From the NCBI RefSeq assembly GCF_000231445.1, contig NZ_AGFR01000009.1, forward strand, positions 395,782 to 459,781: 64,000 bases of DNA. The letters are read 5' to 3'. Numbering within the stretch: the stretch's first letter is position 1; every line of letters starts with the position of its first letter. This document shows, piece by piece, positions 18,706-27,933 of the stretch. A program made the position numbers and the translations under genes. Origin of the DNA: Commensalibacter intestini A911. GTDB lineage: Bacteria > Pseudomonadota > Alphaproteobacteria > Acetobacterales > Acetobacteraceae. The notes under the pieces are model-generated. The model searched no databases. It was not told the DNA's origin and saw only the letters and a list, made by a program, of their open reading frames with translations.

Positions 18706-20670
18706 ATGCTTGACCATGTTGACTCTTTGGAAAATACGATAAAGGACGATGCATTAGATCATGCTATTCTACAAGCACAAAACGTCTTAGCCGGTCTTCA
18801 AAATGATGATGGACATTGGGTTTTTGAGTTAGAGGCCGATGCAACTATCCCTGCTGAGTATGTATTACTAGAACATTTTCTTGACCGTATCGATACAAAG
18901 TTAGAAGAAAAAATCGGTGTATATTTACGTCGAATTCAAGGGGATCATGGCGGTTGGCCACTTTATTATGGTGGTAAATTTGATATTTCAGCCTCTGTTA
19001 AAGCATATTTCGCATTAAAAGCAATTGGGGATGATGTTGATGCCCCTCATATGAAGCGCGCAAGAACTGCAATTTTAGCACATGGTGGCGCAGAAACTGC
19101 AAATGTTTTTACTCGTACACAATTGGCTTTATTTGGTGAAGTTCCTTGGCGCGCAACGCCTGCGATGCCTGTTGAATTAATGTTAATGCCAAAATGGGCG
19201 TTATTCTCAGTATGGAATATGTCCTATTGGTCTAGAACGGTTATTGCGCCTTTGGTTTTGTTGGTTTCATTAAAACCTCGTGCTGTTAATCGTCATAACA
19301 TTCATGTTCAAGAGTTATTTGTAACCCATCCTGAACAAATTAAAGAATGGATTAAAGGGCCGTTTCGTTCTAACTGGGGATATTTATTTAAATATTTGGA
19401 CAAAGTTGTTCGTCCAGTTGAAAAAATAATTCCAAAATTTTTCCGTCGTTATGCTCAAAAAAAAGCAATTGAGTTTATTAGAGAACGTCTCAATGGTGAA
19501 GATGGTTTGGGGGCGATTTATCCTGCGATGGCAAATACTGTGATGGGTTTCCGTTGCTTTGGTATTCCGGATAGTGATCCAAGAGCAGAGATTGCTTGGC
19601 AATCTGTTAAAAAATTATTAGTTATTAAAGATGATGAGGCTTATTGCCAACCTTGTGTGTCTCCGATTTGGGATACAGCGTTAACAGGGCATGCAATGAT
19701 TGAAACGGCTTCTGGTGTTCGTGCTGTAGATCGTGAAAAAACGATGGAAAAGCTTGCTAAGGCAACAGAATGGTTGAAAGATCGTCAAATCTTGGATGTC
19801 AAAGGTGATTGGGCAATTAACTGTCCAGACGTGGCTCCTGGTGGTTGGGCTTTCCAATATCGTAATGATTATTACCCTGATGTTGATGACACTGCGGTTG
19901 TTGGAATGCTACTTCATAGAGAGGGTAAGCCTGAATATAAAGAATCAATAGAGCGTGCGCGTCAATGGATTATTGGAATGCAAAGTTCCAATGGTGGTTG
20001 GGGAGCATTTGATATTGATAATAACAAAATGCTTTTAAATCATATTCCATTCTCTGATCATGGTGCGCTGCTTGATCCACCAACAGTTGATGTGGCAGCA
20101 CGATGTATTTCTTTCTTGGCACAGTTAGGACATCCAGAAGATAAGCCTGTTATTGATCGAGGTATCCAATATCTTCGTGATGAACAAGAGAAATGTGGTG
20201 CATGGTTTGGTCGCTGGGGAACAAATTATATCTATGGCACTTGGTCTGCATTATGTGCATTTAATGCTGTTGGAATTTCAGATCAAGATCCTGCAGTTCA
20301 AAAGGCTGTGGATTGGTTAACTTGCGTTCAGCGTCCTGATGGTGGGTGGGGTGAAAGTGAAGAGTCTTACGAGGGGGGCACTCCTGGTCAATATCATACC
20401 AGTCTTCCTTCTCAAACAGCTTGGGCACTATTGGGGTTAATGGCTGCAAAGCAGCATAAACATCCAGCTGTGCAAAAAGGTATTCGTTGGCTGATGGAAA
20501 CTCAAGAAACAGATGGTCAATGGGCTGAAGATCCTTATAATGCAGTCGGTTTTCCAAGAGTATTCTATTTGCGTTATCATGGATATCGTCAGTTCTTTCC
20601 GTTATTTGCGTTATCTCGTTATCGCAATTTACAATCCAGTAATACTGGTAAAGTTGAGGTAGGTTTTTAA
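18706..20670 (+). CDS. shc: Squalene-hopene cyclase
   Basis: The enzyme cyclises squalene into hopene and hopanol at the membrane surface. The 654-residue protein carries the catalytic motif DVDD at 392-395 and many QW-type repeats (for example GGWGAFDIDN, DGGWGESEESYEGG, DGQWAEDPYNAVGFP). I chose the ATG at 18706, with AGGAA at 18691-18695, over a TTG six bases upstream that would be too close to that RBS. Its stop overlaps the start of hpnG (TAATG). The length matches full-size cyclases of acetic acid bacteria. Codon use is regular and suggests good expression. Confidence 0.97.
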   Translation: MLDHVDSLENTIKDDALDHAILQAQNVLAGLQNDDGHWVFELEADATIPAEYVLLEHFLDRIDTKLEEKIGVYLRRIQGDHGGWPLYYGGKFDISASVKAYFALKAIGDDVDAPHMKRARTAILAHGGAETANVFTRTQLALFGEVPWRATPAMPVELMLMPKWALFSVWNMSYWSRTVIAPLVLLVSLKPRAVNRHNIHVQELFVTHPEQIKEWIKGPFRSNWGYLFKYLDKVVRPVEKIIPKFFRRYAQKKAIEFIRERLNGEDGLGAIYPAMANTVMGFRCFGIPDSDPRAEIAWQSVKKLLVIKDDEAYCQPCVSPIWDTALTGHAMIETASGVRAVDREKTMEKLAKATEWLKDRQILDVKGDWAINCPDVAPGGWAFQYRNDYYPDVDDTAVVGMLLHREGKPEYKESIERARQWIIGMQSSNGGWGAFDIDNNKMLLNHIPFSDHGALLDPPTVDVAARCISFLAQLGHPEDKPVIDRGIQYLRDEQEKCGAWFGRWGTNYIYGTWSALCAFNAVGISDQDPAVQKAVDWLTCVQRPDGGWGESEESYEGGTPGQYHTSLPSQTAWALLGLMAAKQHKHPAVQKGIRWLMETQETDGQWAEDPYNAVGFPRVFYLRYHGYRQFFPLFALSRYRNLQSSNTGKVEVGF

Positions 20671-21332
20671 TGCAACGTATTGGTGTTTTGGTTGGAATGC
20701 AATCAGAGGCGAAGCTAGCTCGTCACTTATATCCAGCGGCGATTGAGGCTAGTGGAGCTACTAAAGAAGGAGCTAAAGCAGCATTAAATCGTTTAATTGC
20801 TGCGAATGTGACGTCTATTGTTTCTTTTGGATTTGCAGCTGGATTGGATCCATTGATCAAAGCAGGTACGATTTTACTTCCGAACGTCATTCATGTAGAG
20901 GATAAGGATTATATTTCAGATCCAGCATTACGGTTAAAGCTTGGGTCTGAAAGATCTAAAGTAAGGCTAGGTGCTTTGCTTCATAGTGATGAGATTATTA
21001 CGTCAGCTGCTGAAAAACAAAAGCTTTTTGAGCAGACAGGTTGTGTTTCTGTGGATATGGAAAGTGGTATTGTTGCGAAATACTGTCATGAACACAATAT
21101 TCCTTTTGCTGTATTAAGAGTGGTTTGTGATTCAGCATCGAGAGATCTTCCACCTCTTGCTTGTATGGCATTATCTCATGATGGAAAATTAAATACATCT
21201 AAAATGATCAGAAATCTTTTGACCAATCCAGCTCAGATTTCTAGCCTTATTAAACTAGGGGTTGATGCAGGAATTGCGCATCGGCAGTTAAATAACTTTG
21301 TGAATAATCAGAGTTTATTTCAAGCAATTTAA
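20670..21332 (+). CDS. hpnG: Adenosylhopane nucleosidase HpnG
   Basis: A 220-residue nucleoside phosphorylase fold protein. The N-terminal strand is RIGVLVGMQSEAKLA, the mid part GFAAGLDPLIKAG, the conserved SVDMESGIVAKYC gives the ribose-binding Met-Glu, and VVCDSA the base-site Asp. HpnG removes adenine from adenosylhopane to give ribosylhopane on the way to bacteriohopanetetrol. It is coupled to shc by a one-base overlap. The expected partner HpnH, which makes adenosylhopane, is not in this window. The gene is followed by a strong terminator. Confidence 0.92.
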   Translation: MQRIGVLVGMQSEAKLARHLYPAAIEASGATKEGAKAALNRLIAANVTSIVSFGFAAGLDPLIKAGTILLPNVIHVEDKDYISDPALRLKLGSERSKVRLGALLHSDEIITSAAEKQKLFEQTGCVSVDMESGIVAKYCHEHNIPFAVLRVVCDSASRDLPPLACMALSHDGKLNTSKMIRNLLTNPAQISSLIKLGVDAGIAHRQLNNFVNNQSLFQAI

Positions 21333-21367
21333 GTCTATAATACTTTGCTTATTAATATAATAAATGG

Positions 21368-21405
21368 AATCACAATCTATTATTAATATAGATTGTGATT
21401 TTTAG
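21368..21405. terminator. Bidirectional terminator after hpnG
   Basis: A perfect 13-base stem: AATCACAATCTAT at 21368-21380 pairs with ATAGATTGTGATT at 21388-21400, with the loop TATTAAT. TTTAG and more T follow on the plus strand. It sits 35 bases after the hpnG stop and just beyond the stop of the minus-strand LOG gene, so it can end both transcripts. Confidence 0.85.
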
Positions 21406-21416
21406 TTTTTTAGTCC

Positions 21417-21974
21417 TTATACAAGCACTTCTTTTAAGCGGTTTAGTGTGCTTGGAACATCGTCAATAATTTCAAATAATTCTAAAATACTAGAATCAGC
21501 AAAATCTTGCTCAACAATGATGTGGAGTTGTTTAATGACAATTTCTGCCCAATTGTCGATATTTACAATAATAATTGGTTTGTTATGCAGTTGTAGATGT
21601 TTCCAAGTGAGGATTTCAAAGAACTCATCAAATGTTCCAATTCCACCAGGTAGACAAAGAAAAGCATCCGCTTCGTTATAAAGTATTTGCTTACGGGTAT
21701 GCATATCTTCTGTAATAATTAAGTCTGTTAAGCGAGAATGCTCACCTTCTTTTTTCTGTAAGAATTTAGGGATAATTCCTTTTACCGCACCGTTTAGATC
21801 AATCATTGTATTAGAGATTTCTCCCATAATACCAACATTTCCTCCTCCAAATACGAGGCGTAGATTATGTTGAACTAATCCAGTACCAAGGTCTTTGGCA
21901 GTTTGTTGATATACAGGTTTATTTCCAAGACGAGAGCCACAGAAAACGGTAACAGAATGTGTATATTTAGACAT
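21417..21974 (-). CDS. LOG family protein (TIGR00730), nucleoside 5'-monophosphate phosphoribohydrolase
   Basis: This 185-residue protein has the LOG signature: VFCGSRLGN at the start, LVFGGGNVGIMGEIS, and the motif PGGIGTFDEFFE with catalytic Arg/Glu surroundings (HTRKQIL before it). Such enzymes split nucleoside monophosphates into base and ribose 5-phosphate. Plant-type members release cytokinins. The bacterial role is probably nucleotide salvage. It stands alone behind the MFS gene on the same strand, 21 bases away, so the two may form an operon. Confidence 0.9.
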   Translation of the reverse strand: MSKYTHSVTVFCGSRLGNKPVYQQTAKDLGTGLVQHNLRLVFGGGNVGIMGEISNTMIDLNGAVKGIIPKFLQKKEGEHSRLTDLIITEDMHTRKQILYNEADAFLCLPGGIGTFDEFFEILTWKHLQLHNKPIIIVNIDNWAEIVIKQLHIIVEQDFADSSILELFEIIDDVPSTLNRLKEVLV

Positions 21975-21995
21975 TAATTTTAAACTTTTATAATA

Positions 21996-23213
21996 TTAAT
22001 TAGGTGTAACTATTGTACGATGTTTTGATTGATAATGCAAAATTGAGGTTAGGATAATCCCTGCACATGTAAAAACAGCAGAGCTTAGGAATAACCAGTA
22101 ATATCCCCAATGTAAATGAATAAAGCCTAATAAAGGGCCTGCAATAAAGAGTGCGATATCCAGGAATAAAGAGAAGAATGCTAAAGCAGAACCTCTATTT
22201 TCTGCACCGACTGTAGAAATAGCGATGATGCCTAATGCAGGATACATCAAAGAAAATCCACATCCTGTTAATCCAGCACCAATGTAGGTTCCAATGATAG
22301 AGTGCGTAAAAGCAATTAGGCATAATCCAAAGGTTTCAACGCAGAGTGATACGATGGCGACAATATACCCACCATATCGATCGATAGAGCTTTTAAAGAT
22401 AAAGCGTATAAGAACAAAACATCCGCCGAAGAGGGAAATCGCGTATGCTGAACCATTCCAGTTATTAAATACAAAGTATAAAGCCATGAAGGCTTGAATG
22501 CTACCAAAGCCGATTGTGGCTAACCCAAGACCTGCACCTGTTGGTAAAACACGCATAAAGACTTTAGTGAACGAAAGGCGTGGTTCACTGGATGGAGTGG
22601 GGGGAATGTTCTGATAAGTGGAGGCCAGTAAAGCACCAGCAGCAGCAAGAATGGTCGTTAAAATAGCAATGCTATTTAAGCCTCCCCAAAAACCGGGTAA
22701 TCTAGAAAGAAAAATGCCTAAAGGAGCACCAATGGCCATGCCTCCATAAGAAGTCACACCATTCCAAGAAATGACTTGAGTTGCGTTTTCGACGCCTACG
22801 CGACTAATATTCCAAAGGTTCGTTCCTGTTGATGCCCAGCTTTCTGATGCCCCCATACAAAAACGCCCAAGAATAATAATAAAAAGGGCTGTAAGTGGTT
22901 GTGCAATAAAGAAAGAAGAGCCGAGTGTAAATAATCCTCCACAAGCGCTAACAATTAAACCGATGACAACAGAGCTTTTGGCGCCTTTTGTATCAATCCA
23001 TTTGCCTGCCCCGGGTCTACTGAGAAATGTTCCAATATAAGCAATCGAAACAGCCATACCTGCGACTACGGAATTATAGCCGAGTTGTTGGTGTACATAT
23101 AATGGAACTGCAGCAAAAGGCATACCAACATTAATATAACAAATGAGGTTAAAAATAACGGCGGCAAGGATCTTCGTAGTAACAGGGCTAGGTTTTAGAT
23201 GATTTATAGGCAT
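21996..23213 (-). CDS. MFS transporter, YhhS/YfcJ-like
   Basis: The 405-residue protein has about twelve hydrophobic segments and typical major facilitator motifs, including SRPGAGKWIDTKGAKSS after segment 2. The opening MPFAAVPLYVHQQLGYNSVV and FCMGASESWASTGT resemble the E. coli YhhS/YfcJ group of predicted sugar or drug efflux carriers. The substrate cannot be read. It lies 21 bases upstream of the LOG gene on the same strand. Confidence 0.85.
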   Translation of the reverse strand: MPINHLKPSPVTTKILAAVIFNLICYINVGMPFAAVPLYVHQQLGYNSVVAGMAVSIAYIGTFLSRPGAGKWIDTKGAKSSVVIGLIVSACGGLFTLGSSFFIAQPLTALFIIILGRFCMGASESWASTGTNLWNISRVGVENATQVISWNGVTSYGGMAIGAPLGIFLSRLPGFWGGLNSIAILTTILAAAGALLASTYQNIPPTPSSEPRLSFTKVFMRVLPTGAGLGLATIGFGSIQAFMALYFVFNNWNGSAYAISLFGGCFVLIRFIFKSSIDRYGGYIVAIVSLCVETFGLCLIAFTHSIIGTYIGAGLTGCGFSLMYPALGIIAISTVGAENRGSALAFFSLFLDIALFIAGPLLGFIHLHWGYYWLFLSSAVFTCAGIILTSILHYQSKHRTIVTPN

Positions 23214-23346
23214 CGTATCAGAACAATTCTTTGATTGGATAAAAGAGTGACATATGAAATAGTTAGCATAGATAATTATTTATATTTCAATAAAATATAT
23301 GTTTTTGATGATAAAATGATTGCACGTATAAGGAAAGGAAAAAATT

Positions 23347-24732
23347 GTGGAAAGCATTTTAAAAGATATTGATCAAGGATTACCTCAATCTTTAGAAAGA
23401 TTATTTGAGCTATTACGAATTCCGAGTATTTCGGCAGACCCTGATTATGCACATGAATGTCGTCATGCAGCAAATTGGTTAAAAGAATATTTAGAAACTT
23501 TCAATTTTACGACACAGATTTGTGAAACAGAAGGGCATCCGATTATATTGGCTCAAGAGTTGTCAGCTACAGATGCGCCACATATTTTATTTTATGGTCA
23601 TTATGATGTGCAGCCTGTTGATCCCTTAGAGTTATGGCATACCCCTCCTTTTGAACCTGCGATTATCAAAGATGCTTCAGGGTGCGATGTTATTCATGGA
23701 CGAGGATCTTCTGATGATAAAGGACAAATCTTAACGTTCTTAGAAGCCTGTCGTGCAATTTATAATCAAACAGGACAACTTCCTGTGCGTGTGACGGTTA
23801 TTTTAGAAGGCGAAGAAGAAAGTGGTGGAGAGCATCTACCAGGCTTTTTAGAAGCACAAAAGAATTCTCTTCATCCAGATATGGCGTTTATTTGTGATAC
23901 AGATATGGCAACGCCAGATGTTCCCGCGATTACAGCGATGGTGCGTGGTTTAGTAGGGGAAGAGGTCACTATTTATGCTGCGAATAGAGATTTACATTCT
24001 GGGTTATATGGGAATGCGGCACGCAACTCTATTCAAGTATTATCGGAAATGATTACTGCGCTGCGAGATGGTCAAGGGCGTGTCACTGTTCCAGAATTCT
24101 ATGAAGGTGTTCCGCATATTCCTGAAGAGATTAAGTCTAAATGGCAAGAGATCGGAAAAACAGATGAAGCACTCTTATCCCCGATTGGGTTAAAAGAGGC
24201 TGCTGGAGAAAAAGCTTTTAAAGCTGTAGAGCAAACTTGGTGTCGGCCATCTTGTGAAATTAATGGGATTAGTGGTGGATATGAAGGGGCAGGATTTAAA
24301 ACGGTTATTCCCGCAAAAGCTTCAGCAAAGATTTCTTTTCGATTGGTTGGGCAACAAGATCCTTTGAAAATCAGAAAGAATTTTCGTGAATTTGTGAAGT
24401 CCTTTATTCCTCAAGATTGTCGCGTTGAGTTTGAATCTCATGGTGCTTCTAGAGCAGGGATGGTGTCATTGGATGGCCCTGTTCTAGGAACTGTTTGTGA
24501 CGCTTTACGAGATGAATGGCATTGTGAAACGGCTATTGTTGGCAGTGGAGGGGCTATTCCTGTTGTGAATGATTTACAACGCGTCTTTGGAATCGAGTCT
24601 TTTTTGGTTGGATTTGCAAATGTAGATGATTGTATTCATTCCCCGAATGAAAAATATAACCTTCGTTCATTTCATAAGGGGATACGTTCTTGGGTAAGAA
24701 TTTTATATGCGTTACAAACTGTAAAACTATAA
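23347..24732 (+). CDS. M20 family dipeptidase/metallopeptidase
   Basis: A 461-residue M20 peptidase starting with GTG; AAGGAAAGG lies close upstream. The two-zinc site motifs are all present: LFYGHYDVQPVDP near 78, HGRGSSDDKGQ near 117 and LEGEEESGGEHL near 156. A dimerisation insert follows with NRDLHSGLYGN. The final metal His is probably in CIHSPNEKYN near 435. It belongs to the cytosolic dipeptidase group that acts on varied dipeptides. Its last six bases overlap the end of the convergent MetF-like gene. Confidence 0.92.
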   Translation: MESILKDIDQGLPQSLERLFELLRIPSISADPDYAHECRHAANWLKEYLETFNFTTQICETEGHPIILAQELSATDAPHILFYGHYDVQPVDPLELWHTPPFEPAIIKDASGCDVIHGRGSSDDKGQILTFLEACRAIYNQTGQLPVRVTVILEGEEESGGEHLPGFLEAQKNSLHPDMAFICDTDMATPDVPAITAMVRGLVGEEVTIYAANRDLHSGLYGNAARNSIQVLSEMITALRDGQGRVTVPEFYEGVPHIPEEIKSKWQEIGKTDEALLSPIGLKEAAGEKAFKAVEQTWCRPSCEINGISGGYEGAGFKTVIPAKASAKISFRLVGQQDPLKIRKNFREFVKSFIPQDCRVEFESHGASRAGMVSLDGPVLGTVCDALRDEWHCETAIVGSGGAIPVVNDLQRVFGIESFLVGFANVDDCIHSPNEKYNLRSFHKGIRSWVRILYALQTVKL

Positions 24733-25470
24733 AAATACTTCGAGTAAAGGGGGTAAATATTTTTCAAGTTTTACCCGTAGTGGCATTAAGTAAGTATTGC
24801 TATTTGTTTGTTTAATAAGGTTTAACGCACGCTTTGCGAAAGCAATATTTGCTTCTAAGGTTGGTTCAAACTGTTGAGGAAAAATGACATTGTTGGTAAC
24901 TTCCCAATAAGATTTCGATCTTGGACCAACCACAGGAGATAGCCCCCAAAATACGTTTTTATCGTGAAGCCAATCCATACAAACCTCTAGTAATTTTTCG
25001 TCAAAAATAGGTTGAGTAAAGAAGCCCTTTGCCCCAGCGGCTTCTTTGGACTGAATATGTTCTAGCTCCTCTTTAGGGGAGCGACGATAAGGATCAAAAG
25101 CAGCATATAATGTTAAATGAGGCAGCTCTTTTTGATAACGACGTAGGATAGTTTCTGTTGTATTGGGATAGGTGATTTTGTGTAAATCAGCAGGAGGATC
25201 CCCTTGAATGACTAAAACTTCTTTAAGGTTCTTTTGGTTATATCCAGGCAAAGGGGCATTAGGATCAATATCGATTGCTCTGACATGAGGAATGGTATTT
25301 GGATATAAAGGATAAGTAATATCAAAAGCTTCCCAACTATGTAAAGGAAAGCGCATTAGGTCTGGAATATTAATTGTATTAGCGACAGGAAAATATTCTT
25401 TGATATTTTGCATATCGGTAATAAGGTTTTGTTTATCTCTAGGGATAAGCTCGATTGAGATACGTGTCAT
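24727..25470 (-). CDS. Methylenetetrahydrofolate reductase-like protein
   Basis: A 247-residue protein with the TIM-barrel features of MetF: ISIELIPRD at the start, TINIPDLMRF, VLVIQGDPP near 88 as the conserved flavin/folate segment, AAGAKGFFTQPIFD near 165 and WGLSPVVGP. MetF reduces methylene-THF to methyl-THF for methionine synthesis. It is about 40-50 residues shorter than E. coli MetF and more divergent, so it may be a MetF-like enzyme of the small group. No methionine gene is adjacent, though folD lies 1.5 kb away on the same strand. Confidence 0.8.
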   Translation of the reverse strand: MTRISIELIPRDKQNLITDMQNIKEYFPVANTINIPDLMRFPLHSWEAFDITYPLYPNTIPHVRAIDIDPNAPLPGYNQKNLKEVLVIQGDPPADLHKITYPNTTETILRRYQKELPHLTLYAAFDPYRRSPKEELEHIQSKEAAGAKGFFTQPIFDEKLLEVCMDWLHDKNVFWGLSPVVGPRSKSYWEVTNNVIFPQQFEPTLEANIAFAKRALNLIKQTNSNTYLMPLRVKLEKYLPPLLEVFL

Positions 25471-25590
25471 TTTTTATCCTTTATTGTTTGATTTATAGTA
25501 TAAAGGTTTGTAATTGACTGCAAGTCACTCTAATCAAGTTTATTTTATAGATTTCATAATGATAAAAAATTATTGAAATAGGTTGTTCTT

Positions 25591-26085
25591 ATGGTTGTTC
25601 CGTATCTTCAGTGTATGATGATGGTTTCTACTTTTCATCATTTACCTCCCAATGTTTTGCCATCAATACAGCGTGTTGAAGGGGGGAGGCCAGGTCTTGT
25701 TTCTAATAATAAAAACGGAACACAAGATTTGGGGGTAATGCAGATTAATACACGATGGATTGAACCATTGCAAAGAACGACTCATGAAGCTGGAGATGTG
25801 ATTTATAAAAGATTACAAAATGATAGTTGCTATAATATTGCGGTCGCAGGCGCAATTATGAAGCTTTATTTACGTGAGACAAATGGAAATTTAATGCAGG
25901 CGATTGGGAATTATCATTCCCATACACCTTATTTTAATAATCAATATCAGCTACGAATTATCCAGGCATCTTATAAAACAAACTCGACTTCTGCTTCTTT
26001 AGGAGATCGTTTGTCTCCTTATCAAAGACGCCTACTAAAAGCAAAACAAAGGTCTAATAAACATCACTATCGCAAAAGATCATAA
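25591..26085 (+). CDS. Lytic transglycosylase (SLT domain), small
   Basis: The 164-residue protein carries an SLT domain at about 22-125. Catalytic Glu30 lies in QRVEGGRPG, and NNKNGTQDLGVMQINTRWI is the classic second motif; GNYHSHTPYFNNQY closes the site. It would cut peptidoglycan between MurNAc and GlcNAc. Two things are odd: there is no clear signal peptide, and the tail is basic (KAKQRSNKHHYRKRS). Small enzymes of this type (TrbN/VirB1-like) often serve secretion machines, but no such genes are nearby. It ends 28 bases from the convergent frameshifted gene. Confidence 0.82.
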   Translation: MVVPYLQCMMMVSTFHHLPPNVLPSIQRVEGGRPGLVSNNKNGTQDLGVMQINTRWIEPLQRTTHEAGDVIYKRLQNDSCYNIAVAGAIMKLYLRETNGNLMQAIGNYHSHTPYFNNQYQLRIIQASYKTNSTSASLGDRLSPYQRRLLKAKQRSNKHHYRKRS

Positions 26086-26113
26086 TGATCGCGTTGCTTC
26101 TAGTAACAAATCA

Positions 26114-26822
26114 TTAAGATTTAACTTTTTTTCTTTTTTGTACAAGAGTCGATGTCTTTGTTTGAGAAATTGGTTTTTCAATTACTTTTTTATTTTTTGT
26201 TGCAGTTGAACTATCGTCTTTTGTAGCTACTTTAATATCGATCTTATCTAAAGAATGATCATTCCCTTTAGTAGTTGGAGGGTTAACTTTTTTAATATTT
26301 TTTGTAATGACTTTAGGCTCTGCACTATCTTTAGTATTGTTTAAGGCTGTGTCGCTTTTTTTTGTACTTTTTTTTGTACTTTTTTTTCGCTATTTCAGAT
26401 TTTTGAGGTGCAGCAACAGCGTCTTTTTTTATAATTTTACTAGTTGTTTCTTTTGCTTTGTTTGTGTTTTCTTCAACGATTATATCGTGCTTTTCAATAG
26501 TAATTTCTGTTTCATCCTCATCAAGAAAGACTTCAAACGTTATCGGAGGTAATGGAGATTCGTGAGGAGAGCGAGGTAATCTACCTTCTGATGCACCATA
26601 TAAAATATAGTGAATAAAAGGATTTAAATGACATTCTGCGATATCTGTATAAGTGCTTAAGTAAAATTTGGTGTTAAAAAAACGATTAGGATTGCGTCCT
26701 TCTTTGTAACCAAAAGATAAATAATGTTCTAAAGGATCACAATTTGCAAGTGTAACATCTTGATAGGTTGCAAGATACCAAGCAGAGTCAAATAAAAGAG
26801 ATAGAGTTTCGATTTCAGACAT
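26114..26822 (-). pseudogene. Frameshifted or phase-variable gene with DPLxHYLxxG repeats and a Lys-rich tail
   Basis: The open frame from 26822 runs 163 codons and stops at 26331 right after three runs of eight A. In the next frame coding-like sequence continues at once (DTALNNTKDSAEPKVITKN, then DKIDIKVATKDDSSTATKN) to a TAA at 26114-26116, adding about 78 residues. One A fewer in a single tract would join the two. The N-terminal 85 residues hold two copies of a repeat (SAWYLATYQDVTLANCDPLEHYLSFGYKEGRNP is copy one in two overlapping pieces: WYLATYQDV and DPLEHYLSFGYKEGR), seen in sugar-polymer and glycosyltransferase-linked proteins of Alphaproteobacteria. The rest is low-complexity, acidic then Lys/Thr-rich. 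It may be broken, or switched by tract slippage. Confidence 0.6.
26356..26396 (-). repeat. Tandem A8-GTAC repeat (slippage-prone tract)
   Basis: On the minus strand three runs of eight A are separated by GTAC, so that a 12-base unit (AAAAAAAAGTAC) is repeated. Read in frame it codes KKKY repeats. It lies exactly at the point where the reading frame of the surrounding gene changes. Homopolymers of this length are prone to slippage in replication and also in transcription or translation. Confidence 0.8.
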
Positions 26823-26999
26823 TGGTGTTATTGATCCATTTGTATTTTTTAATTGTAATAAAATATTTTGTTAGGCTCAAAAAACATAACAAATCGTTTT
26901 GTTTTTTTAATATAATAGTCTTTTCATTAAATAGATAGTTGTAACGATCTCGTTTTACAAGGCTTATGATCTTATTTCAGTTAAGTTTCTAAATAAAAT

Positions 27000-27884
27000 T
27001 TATATTGATAGATGTTTTTTTGTTGCGCATAGGGTGTTATGTAATAAGCAAGATATTGTAATCGGCCCTACGCCGCCTGGTACAGGGGTAATTTTACTTG
27101 CAATACCTAGGGCTTCTTGGAAAGCAACATCTCCTACCAATTTTATTTTCTTATCATCAGAAATAATACGGTTAATACCTACATCAATAATAATAGCACC
27201 TTTTTTAATCCAAGATCCTTTTACGAGTTCTCTGCATCCTGTCGCTACAATGATAATATCAGCTTGTTTGGCTAGCTCAGCAGTATTACGTGTATCAATA
27301 TGCGCAATTGTTACTGTGCATCCTTGGTTTAAAAGTAATTGTGCCATGGGTTTTCCCATGAGGTTGGAGGCGCCTATAACTAACGCATTCAATCCGCGTA
27401 AATTAGGGACTTCCTGTTGTAGTAATAGTAGACAGCCTAAAGGTGTGCATGGAATAAAACCATCCATATGCCCGAGTGCTAATTTGCCAGCATTATAAGC
27501 TGTTAACCCATCAACATCTTTTTCAGGACGAATAGCTTGAATAATGGGATCTGCAACTAGATGTTTAGGTAAGGGAAGTTGTACTAGAATACCATGAATA
27601 TCAGGATCGTTATTAAGTCTTTGAATTAAAGATAGCAACTCTTGTTGTGTTGTGGTTTCTGGTAACAAGTGCATAAAAGAACGCATGCCAACTTTATGTG
27701 TTTGTTTTGTTTTATTACGCACATAAACTTCGCTTGCCGGATCGTTGCCAACTAGAATAACAGCAAGTCCAGGAGTAATGCCTGTGGTTTTTTGTAGTTC
27801 TGCAACTTCTTCAGTTACTTTCTGTGTCATACGTTCGGCAAATGCCTTACCATCAATCAGTTGTGTTTCGATAGGTGTATTCAT
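27000..27884 (-). CDS. folD: Methylenetetrahydrofolate dehydrogenase / cyclohydrolase FolD
   Basis: The 294-residue bifunctional enzyme interconverts 5,10-methylene-, methenyl- and 10-formyl-THF. Diagnostic motifs are GLAVILVGNDPASEVYVRNK with the catalytic Lys, HGILVQLPLPKHL, KDVDGLTAYNAGKL, IPCTPLGCLLLL, VIGASNLMGKPMAQLL (GxSxxxGxP-like, with N and L variants) and the final PVPGGVGPITISCLL. Gene length is normal. It follows the DctA-like gene by 49 bases on the same strand. Confidence 0.96.
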   Translation of the reverse strand: MNTPIETQLIDGKAFAERMTQKVTEEVAELQKTTGITPGLAVILVGNDPASEVYVRNKTKQTHKVGMRSFMHLLPETTTQQELLSLIQRLNNDPDIHGILVQLPLPKHLVADPIIQAIRPEKDVDGLTAYNAGKLALGHMDGFIPCTPLGCLLLLQQEVPNLRGLNALVIGASNLMGKPMAQLLLNQGCTVTIAHIDTRNTAELAKQADIIIVATGCRELVKGSWIKKGAIIIDVGINRIISDDKKIKLVGDVAFQEALGIASKITPVPGGVGPITISCLLHNTLCATKKHLSI

Positions 27885-27933
27885 TATTCTTAGTCTCTAT
27901 ATTCAATTAACAAATAGTATGCTTAAGAAAGTT

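Noticed and set aside
26307..26552. Plus-strand frame rich in Phe over the poly-T region
   Set aside because: Antisense image of the Lys-rich frameshifted gene.
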